Assembly: GCA_900550745.1 (NCBI GenBank)
Contig: URTO01000142.1
Location: 1 to 5,785, forward strand
Source: an uncultured Desulfovibrio sp.
GTDB lineage: Bacteria > Desulfobacterota > Desulfovibrionia > Desulfovibrionales > Desulfovibrionaceae
Reading direction: 5' to 3'
DNA: 5,785 bases
Shown: in pieces, positions 1 through 5,754 of the stretch
How positions within the stretch are numbered: position 1 is the first letter of the stretch
Layout of the letters: the number at the start of each line of letters is the position of its first letter
The notes under the pieces: generated by a model
Databases searched by the model: none
The model's input: the letters and a program-made list of their open reading frames with translations, nothing else
Told to the model about the DNA's origin: nothing
Made by a program: the position numbers and the translations under genes

Positions 1-169
1 GAAGCCGGAACGGACACGGAACCGCTCCGGTTCACCGAACACACAGAAACGGCCGCACGCGACCCGCGCAGCCTGCGTTTTTCCGGGAAGAAACAAGACG
101 GAAAGCGATTTTTCTCAAACAAACGGAAAAAGTCAAACAGAACTTCACAAAAACCGCCCCCTCTTTCTC
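1..169. other. Left-edge stretch without a recognisable gene
   Basis: All three plus-strand frames stay open from the left edge through this stretch, because it is rich in A and C and poor in stop triplets. None gives a protein I recognise: the translations are basic and low in complexity. The frames also run on through the terminator hairpin that follows and into the 3' end of the binding-protein gene, which argues against coding. It is most likely spacer. The tail of a gene entering from the left cannot be wholly excluded. Confidence 0.4.
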
Positions 170-208
170 AAAGAAAAGTGGTTCCGGGACGCAACATCCC
201 GGAACCAC
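170..208 (-). terminator. Rho-independent terminator of the solute-binding protein gene
   Basis: Bases 178-189 and 197-208 form a perfect 12-bp stem (GTGGTTCCGGGA and its complement) around a 7-base loop. Read on the minus strand, the stem is followed by TTTTCTTT (complement of 170-177), the expected U-rich tract, and preceded by an A-rich run. It begins 28 bases after the binding-protein stop codon, so it fits as the end of that transcript. On the plus strand the downstream side has only a short, delayed T run, so efficient two-way termination is less likely. Confidence 0.85.
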
Positions 209-235
209 CTTCAAAAACATTTTTGGCGCGAGGAA

Positions 236-1318
236 CTACTTTTTGGCAGGTTCCTTTACGGCCTTCAGGTAAATGTCGGTGACATAATGGAGGCGCTCAA
301 GACGGGCCAGATCACGCCGATCCAGTTCGCCGGTCTCATTTTGGAAGGAGACGATATCGTGCAGCCATTCACGCAGTTCGCTGGTCCCGTAGCTCTGCTT
401 GAACATGGCGAGCTGCTGGTCAAGCGCGTATACCGGGTGATCCTTAATATCGCGGATAGCTTCTTCGCGGGTCATGGCCTTGCCGGTCCACGCATTGTAG
501 AAGCGCATATAGTCGTCGGCAAGATCCTCGGCGGGGGTCTTCTTCATCATGTCCACGCTGCGGAGGTACACGCGGAGGAAGGCCACGATGTCGCCCTTAT
601 GCTTATTGGCATAGTCCATATTGGCGACGAGCAGGATGGGCTGGCGGGCATTGCAGTCGCTGGAGTGCGCAATGGTCTTCAGGCCGAGCTTTTCAGCTTC
701 AAAGGTCTGGGGGGCCCACAGCGCGATGGCGTCGCCCTGGCCTTCGGCAAAGGCTTTCATGGCTTCGGACGGCTGCATGTCGACGATCTTGATGTCACGC
801 TCGTTCAGGCCAAGGACGTGCAGCCAGCGGCTCAGCATGTAGTGGGCGGACGTACCCTTGGGGACGATGAAGGTCTTCCCGCGCACGGAGCCGGGGTTGC
901 CGTAGACTTCGGGGCAGTTGGGGTTGAAGCCCTTCATCTTGAGGATGGGGCTGTCGGCACGCGTGAAAATGGCGTTGGAAGCGGATTCGTCGTTGCCGAT
1001 GCCGACGATGTACAGGCGGCTGCTCAACGAGGCGGTCAGCGCGGGCATGGCGCCAACGCCGGCAATGGCCCAATTGGAGGACTGCATTTCGTCAATGACG
1101 TTTTTGCCGGATTCAAAGGGCAGCAGTTCGAGATCCAGCCCTTCAGCCTTATCCCATCCCTTTTCTCTGGCGTACCAGACCAAGAAGGTTTCATGCTCGC
1201 CGAGCCATGCCGTACGAAGGGGCACAAGGGGCTTGGCGAACGCTGCGGAGCCGCTCAGGCACCACGCGACCACAAAAAACAGGGCCAACAGACCAGCAAA
1301 GGGATTACGCACTTTCAT
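236..1318 (-). CDS. ABC transporter periplasmic solute-binding protein, SsuA/TauA/NMT1-like
   Basis: This encodes a 360-residue exported binding protein that would capture a small ligand in the periplasm and hand it to an ABC permease. Residues 1-28 are a Sec signal peptide: Lys/Arg near the start, a hydrophobic core at about 8-21, and an AFA-K cleavage site after residue 28. Cys20 follows Trp rather than Gly, Ala or Ser, so it is not a lipobox. The mature part has the family layout: an early strand and helix (RTAWLGEHETFLVWYAREKG, 35-54), a GVGAMPAL segment at 87-94, and GKTFIVPKGTSAHYML at 147-162, typical of sulfonate, taurine and nitrate binders. A WAPQ segment at 201-204 lies in the second lobe. 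Cys135 and Cys222 could form a disulfide. The last 70 or so residues are helical and charged. I chose the start at 1318 because GAGGA lies just upstream and the signal peptide begins there; an in-frame start 31 codons earlier would bury the signal. The ligand cannot be read from sequence. No permease or ATPase gene is adjacent. Confidence 0.85.
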   Translation of the reverse strand: MKVRNPFAGLLALFFVVAWCLSGSAAFAKPLVPLRTAWLGEHETFLVWYAREKGWDKAEGLDLELLPFESGKNVIDEMQSSNWAIAGVGAMPALTASLSSRLYIVGIGNDESASNAIFTRADSPILKMKGFNPNCPEVYGNPGSVRGKTFIVPKGTSAHYMLSRWLHVLGLNERDIKIVDMQPSEAMKAFAEGQGDAIALWAPQTFEAEKLGLKTIAHSSDCNARQPILLVANMDYANKHKGDIVAFLRVYLRSVDMMKKTPAEDLADDYMRFYNAWTGKAMTREEAIRDIKDHPVYALDQQLAMFKQSYGTSELREWLHDIVSFQNETGELDRRDLARLERLHYVTDIYLKAVKEPAKK

Positions 1319-1322
1319 GATT

Positions 1323-1327
1323 TCCTC
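1323..1327 (-). promoter_or_regulatory. Ribosome binding site fixing the binding-protein start
   Basis: On the minus strand GAGGA ends 4 bases before the ATG at 1318-1316. This supports that start over the in-frame upstream start at 1411, which lies within the putative promoter. Confidence 0.7.
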
Positions 1328-1406
1328 ATCCACCCATGAGAACGTTCGTTTCCCCGGCTTCCGAACAGAGCCACTCCCCACAGGACAGCCAAGGACATTT
1401 GCCGTA

Positions 1407-1435
1407 ACCATACCTTAAAAAAAGGGCAGTGGCAA
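1407..1435 (-). promoter_or_regulatory. Putative sigma70 promoter of the binding-protein gene
   Basis: On the minus strand TTGCCA (1435-1430), a 17-base spacer and TATGGT (1412-1407) match the -35 and -10 consensus at 5/6 and 4/6 positions. The spacer includes a run of seven T. Transcription would begin near 1400, giving a leader of about 80 bases before the ATG. I see no riboswitch consensus in that leader. The call rests on pattern match alone. Confidence 0.5.
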
Positions 1436-1707
1436 CGCAGGGCCCCTTCGGAGTTTTTCGGTGTTGAAAGAATCATGGGGCAAGCGGCGCATCACTGCGC
1501 CCGGCATGGCGGCGGGGCGGCATCAGGGCCATTCCCTTGCCTCTTTCGGGAAAGCGGCATATCTTTCCGGGCAGAATCCGTACCGTCAGCGCCGCGCGGC
1601 ACGCTCCGGGCCACCCACGGAAAGGCCCCGCCAAGCGTTCCCGCAGCGCCCTTTTTACGCAACAAATGTTCCCGCGATCCGTTTTCGCGTATCCTGCGAG
1701 GGAGTTC
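1436..1707. other. Rest of the divergent intergenic region between the binding-protein and ABC-F genes
   Basis: The whole gap between the two start codons is 389 bases (1319-1707). It contains the minus-strand promoter above, a weak plus-strand promoter candidate, and the ABC-F ribosome binding site GAGGGAG at 1698-1704. A short hairpin (GGAAAG 1549-1554 with CTTTCC 1563-1568) overlaps the weak promoter. Open frames crossing this part have no ribosome binding site and no recognisable protein. The ABC-F frame stays open upstream to 1537, but those 57 residues are basic and unlike the family. Confidence 0.5.
1537..1565 (+). promoter_or_regulatory. Weak candidate promoter for the ABC-F gene
   Basis: TTGCCT (1537-1542), a 17-base spacer and TATCTT (1560-1565) match the sigma70 consensus at 4/6 positions each. 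This would give a leader of about 135 bases. It is the best-spaced pair I found upstream of the gene, but a match of this quality arises easily by chance. Confidence 0.25.
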
Positions 1708-3633
1708 ATGGCACTTTTGAGTTTACAGGGCGTCACGCTCAATTTGGGCGGCAAGACGCTTCTTGATGCCGCCGACCTGCATGTGGAGCAGGGAGAGCGG
1801 GTCTGTCTCGTCGGACGCAACGGCGTCGGCAAGTCGTCCCTGATGGCCCTGCTGTCCGGCGACCTCACGCCCGACGGCGGCACCATCGTCCGCACGCCGG
1901 GCGTCACGTTCGGGCATATGCCGCAGGCCGTGCCCGATCATTGGAGCGGCCCGGTCTTCGGCGTGGTGGCCTCAGGGCTTGGGAAGGAAGGCGAAGCGCT
2001 GGCCGCCGCCCACCTCATCGCCACGGGCCGCGAAGACCAGCTTTCCGCCTCAAGGCTGGCGCTGGCCCGCAACCTGCTCCAGACCGGGGAGGGCTGGGAG
2101 CGCCACGGCGACATCCTTGAAGCGATCAACCAGCTCGGTCTCGATCCCGAAGCGGACTTCGCCACGCTCTCCGGCGGGAACAAGCGCCGCGTGGCGCTGG
2201 CCCGCGCCCTCGTCGCCTCGGAAAACCTGCTGCTCGACGAACCCACCAACCATCTGGACATCAAGACCATCGCGTGGCTGGAAGATTTCCTCGTCCGGCG
2301 GGTCAAAACCTTTGTCTTCATCAGCCATGACCGCGCCTTTGTCCGCCGCCTCGCCACGCGCATCGTGGAAGTGGATCGCGCCCATCTCTACAGCTACGCC
2401 TGCACGTTCGACCAGTTCCTCGAACGCCGGGAGGAGCGCCTTGATGCCGAGGAAAAACAGGCCGCGGCCTTCGACAAGAAGCTTGCGCAGGAAGAAGCGT
2501 GGATACGGCAAGGCATCAAGGCCCGCCGTACCCGCAATATGGGCCGCGTCCGCGCGCTGCAGGCCATGCGCTCCGAACGGATGGCCCGCGTGTCGCGCCA
2601 AGGCGTCGTTTCCATGCTCGCGCAGGAGGCGGAACGCTCCGGCAAGCTGGTGATCGAAGCGAAACAGGCGGGGTTCGCCTACCCCGACGGCTACCGCGTA
2701 TTCAGCGCCTTTTCGGCCATCATCCAGCGTGGGGATCGCATCGGGCTCATCGGCAACAACGGCGTGGGCAAGACCACCCTGCTCCGGCTGCTCCTCGGTG
2801 AGCTTGAGCCCACGGAAGGTTCCATCCGGCACGGGACGCGGCTCGAAGTCAGCTATTTCGATCAGCTCCGCTCCTCGCTCGATCCTGAAAAATCGGTCAT
2901 GGACAACGTGGCGAACGGCAACGACACCGTGACCATCAACGGACAGCAGCGCCATGTGGCCAGCTACCTCATGGATTTCCTCTTTGAATCGGATCGGCTC
3001 AGGGTTCCGGTGCACACGCTTTCCGGCGGCGAGCGCAACCGCCTGCTCCTCGCCAAGCTGTTCACCATGCCCTCCAACCTGCTGGTTCTCGACGAACCCA
3101 CCAACGATCTGGATGTGGAAACGCTGGAACTGCTTGAAGAGCTGCTCGCCAACTATTCAGGGACGGTGCTCATGGTCAGCCACGACCGCGAGTTCCTCGA
3201 CAACCTCGTCACCACCACGCTGGCTCTTGAAGGCGACGGGCAGGTGCATGAGTACGTGGGCGGGTACACGGACTGGCTGCGCCAGCGCCCTGAGCCCGTG
3301 GCTGCCCACGCCGACAAGCCGAAACCCAAGCCGCTGGCCCCTCCCGCCAAGATCGGCCCGCGCAAGCTGACCTTCAAGGAACAGCGCGAGCTGCAAATGC
3401 TCAAGGACGAACTGGAAGCCCTGCCCGGCAAGATGACGGCGCTGGAAGACGAGCAGCATACGCTTGAAGACCGGCTCAACGATCCCGGCTTCTTCGCGCG
3501 CGATCCCGACGGGTTCAACGCCACCGCAAAGCGCATTTCCGAGCTTGACGACGAACAGACCGCCGCCCTCCAACGCTGGGAGGATGTCGAATTCCGCATT
3601 GCCGAACTGGAAGGCAACGCCGAGAGCAAATAG
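1708..3633 (+). CDS. uup: ABC-F family ATPase, Uup type
   Basis: This 641-residue cytoplasmic protein has two tandem ATPase domains and no membrane segment, the hallmark of ABC-F translation factors that act at the ribosome rather than as transporters. Domain 1 shows Walker A GRNGVGKS (36-43), signature LSGGN (154-158), Walker B LLLDEP (174-179) with catalytic Glu178, and His207. The charged helical linker runs from about 235 to 310. Domain 2 shows Walker A GNNGVGKTT (349-357), signature LSGGE (438-442), Walker B LLVLDEP (458-464) with Glu463, and His492. All catalytic residues are present. After a Pro/Lys-rich hinge (about 530-550), residues 552-635 are a charged coiled coil of the ABC_tran_CTD type. 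That C-terminal domain and the length near 640 point to Uup rather than EttA or YbiT; resistance-type ABC-F proteins usually lack this tail. E. coli Uup is linked to resolving ribosome stalls and to precise excision of transposons. I start at 1708 because GAGGGAG (1698-1704) precedes that ATG and the protein begins as the family does. Confidence 0.9.
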   Translation: MALLSLQGVTLNLGGKTLLDAADLHVEQGERVCLVGRNGVGKSSLMALLSGDLTPDGGTIVRTPGVTFGHMPQAVPDHWSGPVFGVVASGLGKEGEALAAAHLIATGREDQLSASRLALARNLLQTGEGWERHGDILEAINQLGLDPEADFATLSGGNKRRVALARALVASENLLLDEPTNHLDIKTIAWLEDFLVRRVKTFVFISHDRAFVRRLATRIVEVDRAHLYSYACTFDQFLERREERLDAEEKQAAAFDKKLAQEEAWIRQGIKARRTRNMGRVRALQAMRSERMARVSRQGVVSMLAQEAERSGKLVIEAKQAGFAYPDGYRVFSAFSAIIQRGDRIGLIGNNGVGKTTLLRLLLGELEPTEGSIRHGTRLEVSYFDQLRSSLDPEKSVMDNVANGNDTVTINGQQRHVASYLMDFLFESDRLRVPVHTLSGGERNRLLLAKLFTMPSNLLVLDEPTNDLDVETLELLEELLANYSGTVLMVSHDREFLDNLVTTTLALEGDGQVHEYVGGYTDWLRQRPEPVAAHADKPKPKPLAPPAKIGPRKLTFKEQRELQMLKDELEALPGKMTALEDEQHTLEDRLNDPGFFARDPDGFNATAKRISELDDEQTAALQRWEDVEFRIAELEGNAESK

Positions 3634-3641
3634 ATCCATTT

Positions 3642-3957
3642 GGGGGGAACTTTTTTGAAAGGCCCTGTCATAGGATGTGGTTGCCTCACCTCCGCAGCAC
3701 GGTAAAAATACGGCCTTTTTATCCGGTTTTCCCACCGGCTGAATCCATGATTAAGGCATTTTTTCGGTTAATCCTTTGGAACTTCAAGGAAACGGCTGAT
3801 GCTTTCTTAAAGTTCCAAAGGGATAACCGATAAAGTCCTTCAGATGTGGAACCCACTGACAGGAAAGCCGAAAAAGCCCTTTACCATGTGGTGGAGGCGC
3901 AACAACCATATTCTATGGCAGGGCCTTCTGAAAAAACCCCGCGTTTTCCCTCCCCCC
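3642..3957. repeat. Long imperfect palindrome, about 300 bases, possibly MITE-like
   Basis: Two arms of about 150 bases are inverted copies of each other around a centre near 3795. The inner block is 21 bases (3764-3784 with 3810-3830), with 19 identical to the complement. The outer block is 23 bases (3661-3683 with 3903-3925), with 20 identical and three differences. Between them 3684-3706 and 3880-3902 align with more differences but share CCTCC and GGTAAA. The T run 3651-3656 faces the A run 3931-3936. Outermost, GGGGGG (3642-3647) faces CCCCCC (3952-3957). By eye the identity is about 70 percent with small gaps. The element begins 8 bases after the ABC-F stop codon. I see no clear target-site duplication and no transposase. 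It could be a degenerate non-autonomous transposon, two repeat units head to head, or a structured 3' untranslated region. Confidence 0.7.
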
Positions 3958-3998
3958 ACGCCTCCCTTTTCCAAGCGTTTTGCGCTCATTAACTCCCT

Positions 3999-4031
3999 GC
4001 GCCTTTTGAGGCTCTCTCTTTCAAAAGGCGC
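3999..4031. repeat. Perfect 11-bp inverted repeat with 11-base loop
   Basis: GCGCCTTTTGA (3999-4009) is exactly complementary to TCAAAAGGCGC (4021-4031), with a pyrimidine-rich loop. Neither side is followed by a clear T run, so it is not a standard intrinsic terminator. It lies between the long palindrome and the pdxS promoter. It could end transcription coming from the ABC-F gene, or be part of a control region; the sequence does not decide. Confidence 0.55.
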
Positions 4032-4086
4032 ATATTGAGGCGGCACGCCGGCCGTCACAGGCCATTAAGCTGTATTTGCCTTCTTT

Positions 4087-4115
4087 TTGCCACCATACAT
4101 TGTCACCATGACAAT
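4087..4115 (+). promoter_or_regulatory. Putative sigma70 promoter of pdxST
   Basis: TTGCCA (4087-4092), a 17-base spacer and GACAAT (4110-4115) match the -35 and -10 consensus at 5/6 and 4/6, including the A at the second and fifth and the T at the last -10 position. Transcription would begin near 4122 and leave a leader of about 120 bases. The -10 is also the right half of the inverted repeat listed separately, so the two readings are not independent. Confidence 0.5.
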
Positions 4116-4125
4116 CCACATTGTC
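4099..4125 (+). promoter_or_regulatory. Candidate operator: ATTGTC inverted and direct repeat
   Basis: ATTGTC (4099-4104) and GACAAT (4110-4115) form a perfect inverted repeat with a 5-base gap. A third ATTGTC at 4120-4125 is a direct repeat of the first, exactly 21 bases on, about two helical turns. The array covers the spacer, the -10 and the start point of the putative pdxST promoter. MocR/GntR-type PdxR regulators of pdxST genes in other bacteria bind sites containing direct and inverted repeats, so such a protein is one candidate. The factor is inferred, and no regulator gene lies in the window. Confidence 0.45.
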
Positions 4126-4240
4126 CCGCCCGCCAAAAACATTGATCCATGACCAGCCGGATCGCTACCCCGGCTCCCCGGAGCGCTGTTAGGTTACGTC
4201 CATCATCAACGCAACCGCTAGGTTCTCAAGGAGATAGATC
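4126..4240 (+). promoter_or_regulatory. pdxST leader and pdxS ribosome binding site
   Basis: AAGGAG (4228-4233) lies 7 bases before the pdxS ATG, a strong and well-spaced ribosome binding site. Farther upstream, AGCCGG (4155-4160) can pair with CCGGCT (4170-4175), and GCTCC/GGAGC (4173-4184) can form a competing small hairpin. I recognise no riboswitch consensus here. Confidence 0.6.
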
Positions 4241-5122
4241 ATGGAGAAAGGTACATTCCAGCTCAAGTCCGGTCTGGCCGAAATGTTGAAGGGCGGCGTC
4301 ATCATGGACGTCACCACCCCCGAACAGGCGAAAATCGCGCAGGAAGCGGGCGCGTGCGCCGTCATGGCCCTTGAGCGCGTCCCCGCCGACATCCGCAAGG
4401 CCGGGGGCGTCGCCCGCATGGCCGATCCGAGCATCGTCCTCCGCATCATGGACGCCGTGACCATCCCGGTCATGGCCAAGGCGCGCATCGGCCACATCGT
4501 CGAAGCCCGCATCCTCGAATCACTCGGCGTCGATTACATCGACGAAAGCGAAGTCCTGACCCCCGCCGACGACCGTTTCCATATCGACAAGCGCGGCTTC
4601 ACCGTGCCGTTCGTATGCGGGGCCCGCAACCTCGGCGAGGCCCTGCGCCGCATTGCCGAAGGCGCTTCCATGATCCGCACCAAGGGCGAACCCGGAACCG
4701 GCAACGTCGTCGAAGCCGTACGCCACTGCCGCATGGTTCTCGGCGAGATCCGCGCCCTGTGCGCCCTGCCCGAAGAGGAAGTCGCCAACTTTGCCAAGGA
4801 AAACGGCGCGCCGCTCGAACTCGTGCTCAAGATCCGCGCCGAAGGCCGCCTCCCTGTGGTGAACTTCGCCGCTGGCGGCATCGCCACGCCCGCCGATGCC
4901 GCCCTCATGATGCAGCTCGGCCTCGACGGTGTGTTCGTAGGCTCCGGCATCTTCAAATCCACCGACCCGGCCAAGCGCGCCAAGGCCATTGTCGCCGCCG
5001 TGACTCATTACAATGATTACAAGATCCTTGCGGAAGTCTCGCGCGATCTCGGCGAAGCCATGCCCGGCCTGGAAATCTCGGCCATCGCGCCCGAACAGCG
5101 CATGCAGGAACGGGGCTGGTAA
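4241..5122 (+). CDS. pdxS: Pyridoxal 5'-phosphate synthase subunit PdxS
   Basis: This 293-residue protein is the synthase subunit of the DXP-independent vitamin B6 pathway. It condenses ribose 5-phosphate, glyceraldehyde 3-phosphate and ammonia into PLP, with the ammonia supplied by PdxT. The family forms a cytosolic (beta/alpha)8-barrel dodecamer. Visible hallmarks are the N-terminal [17 protein letters not shown] (8-24) with Asp23, ERVPADIR (45-52), and MAKARIGH (78-85) with Lys80, the lysine that first binds the pentose. Others are [13 protein letters not shown] (98-110) with Asp101, TKGEPGTGN (147-155) with Lys148, the second lysine that carries the intermediate, and FVGSGIF (232-238) of the phosphate site. 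All expected catalytic residues are present, and the length is the usual 290-295. The start is fixed by AAGGAG 7 bases upstream and by the typical N-terminus. The gene is followed after 4 bases by pdxT, so the two are surely cotranscribed. Confidence 0.97.
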   Translation: MEKGTFQLKSGLAEMLKGGVIMDVTTPEQAKIAQEAGACAVMALERVPADIRKAGGVARMADPSIVLRIMDAVTIPVMAKARIGHIVEARILESLGVDYIDESEVLTPADDRFHIDKRGFTVPFVCGARNLGEALRRIAEGASMIRTKGEPGTGNVVEAVRHCRMVLGEIRALCALPEEEVANFAKENGAPLELVLKIRAEGRLPVVNFAAGGIATPADAALMMQLGLDGVFVGSGIFKSTDPAKRAKAIVAAVTHYNDYKILAEVSRDLGEAMPGLEISAIAPEQRMQERGW

Positions 5123-5126
5123 GCCG

Positions 5127-5744
5127 ATGGCCGCAGCGTCCGCCCCGCGCATCGGCGTGTTGGCCATTCAGGGGGCCTTCCGGGAACACGTCCGTTCCCT
5201 CTCCCTCTGCGGAGCCGAAACCGTGGAAATCCGCACGAGGGAAGACCTCGAAGGGCTTTCCGGCCTTGTCTTCCCCGGAGGCGAGAGCACGGTTATGGGC
5301 AAGTTCCTCATCGAATGGGGCATGATGGGCCGTGTGCGGGAGCTGATCCAAAGCGGGATGCCCGTATTCGGCACCTGTGCGGGGCTTATCCTGCTCTGCT
5401 CGGACATCCTTAATCACCCCGAACAGCCGCGCATCGGCCTCCTGAACGCTTCCGTGCGCCGGAACGCCTTCGGGCGGCAGATCGACAGCTTCACGGCCCC
5501 GCTGGAACTGCGCCCGTTTCCAACAGCGGACGGGAAGCCGACGGATCAAGCGCCCCTCGAAGCGGTCTTCATCCGCGCACCGCTCATCGAAGAGGTCGGC
5601 CCCGGCGTGGAGGTGCTCGCCCGGATCAACGGCTTCCCCGTTGCAGTACGGCAGGGGAATATCCTTGCAACCTCTTTCCATCCCGAATTGACCAATGACC
5701 TGCGCCTCCATCAGTGGGTCGTGGATATGGCTGGGAATAATTAG
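5127..5744 (+). CDS. pdxT: Pyridoxal 5'-phosphate synthase glutaminase subunit PdxT
   Basis: This 205-residue class I glutamine amidotransferase hydrolyses glutamine and channels ammonia to PdxS in the PLP synthase complex. Family marks are IGVLAIQGAFREH (9-21), the oxyanion-region motif PGGEST (50-55), and the nucleophile elbow GTCAGLILL (82-90) with catalytic Cys84. RRNAFGRQIDSF (111-122), FIRAP (148-152) and SFHPEL (183-188) follow, the last with His185 and Glu187 completing the triad. It is complete and slightly longer than the 196-residue Bacillus protein because of a short Ala-rich N-terminus and a small insertion near 130-142. The ATG at 5127 lies 4 bases after the pdxS stop, with only a poor ribosome binding site (GGTAAG overlapping the stop). 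Translation is therefore probably coupled to pdxS. The frame is open upstream to an ATG at 5013 inside pdxS, but those extra residues do not resemble the family. Confidence 0.96.
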   Translation: MAAASAPRIGVLAIQGAFREHVRSLSLCGAETVEIRTREDLEGLSGLVFPGGESTVMGKFLIEWGMMGRVRELIQSGMPVFGTCAGLILLCSDILNHPEQPRIGLLNASVRRNAFGRQIDSFTAPLELRPFPTADGKPTDQAPLEAVFIRAPLIEEVGPGVEVLARINGFPVAVRQGNILATSFHPELTNDLRLHQWVVDMAGNN

Positions 5745-5754
5745 GCATTGAGGA

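Noticed and set aside
32..220. A 62-residue minus-strand open frame at the left edge
   Set aside because: It begins downstream of, and reads through, the terminator hairpin at 178-208.
287..1339. A 350-residue plus-strand open frame opposite the binding-protein gene
   Set aside because: It is the antisense shadow of a gene with a signal peptide, family motifs, ribosome binding site and terminator. Its own translation is Gly/His/Val-rich with no known motif.
1319..1400. A riboswitch in the leader of the binding-protein gene
   Set aside because: The leader is only about 80 bases, and I could not match TPP, SAM, cobalamin or other core sequences.
1461..1766. A plus-strand open frame overlapping the ABC-F start in another frame
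   Set aside because: It starts at GTG without a ribosome binding site and its translation resembles no family.
2050..3015. A 321-residue minus-strand open frame inside the ABC-F gene
   Set aside because: It lies entirely across the first and second ATPase domains of a clearly real gene. It is a product of GC-rich codon structure.
3642..3957. Retron or CRISPR-like explanation of the palindrome
   Set aside because: There is no reverse transcriptase or Cas gene nearby and no regularly spaced direct repeats. The structure is a single two-armed inverted repeat.
3844..4038. A small open frame of 64 residues in and after the right arm of the palindrome
   Set aside because: It has no convincing ribosome binding site, is basic and low in complexity, and runs through the hairpin arms. 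The mirrored minus-strand frame at 3840-4058 is no better.
4149..4289. A possible 46-codon upstream frame overlapping the pdxS start
   Set aside because: There is no ribosome binding site before its ATG, and its translation is rich in Ser, Pro and Arg with no attenuator-like codon run.
4953..5711. A 252-residue minus-strand open frame opposite pdxS and pdxT
   Set aside because: It spans the junction of two well-identified genes and shows no recognisable motif.
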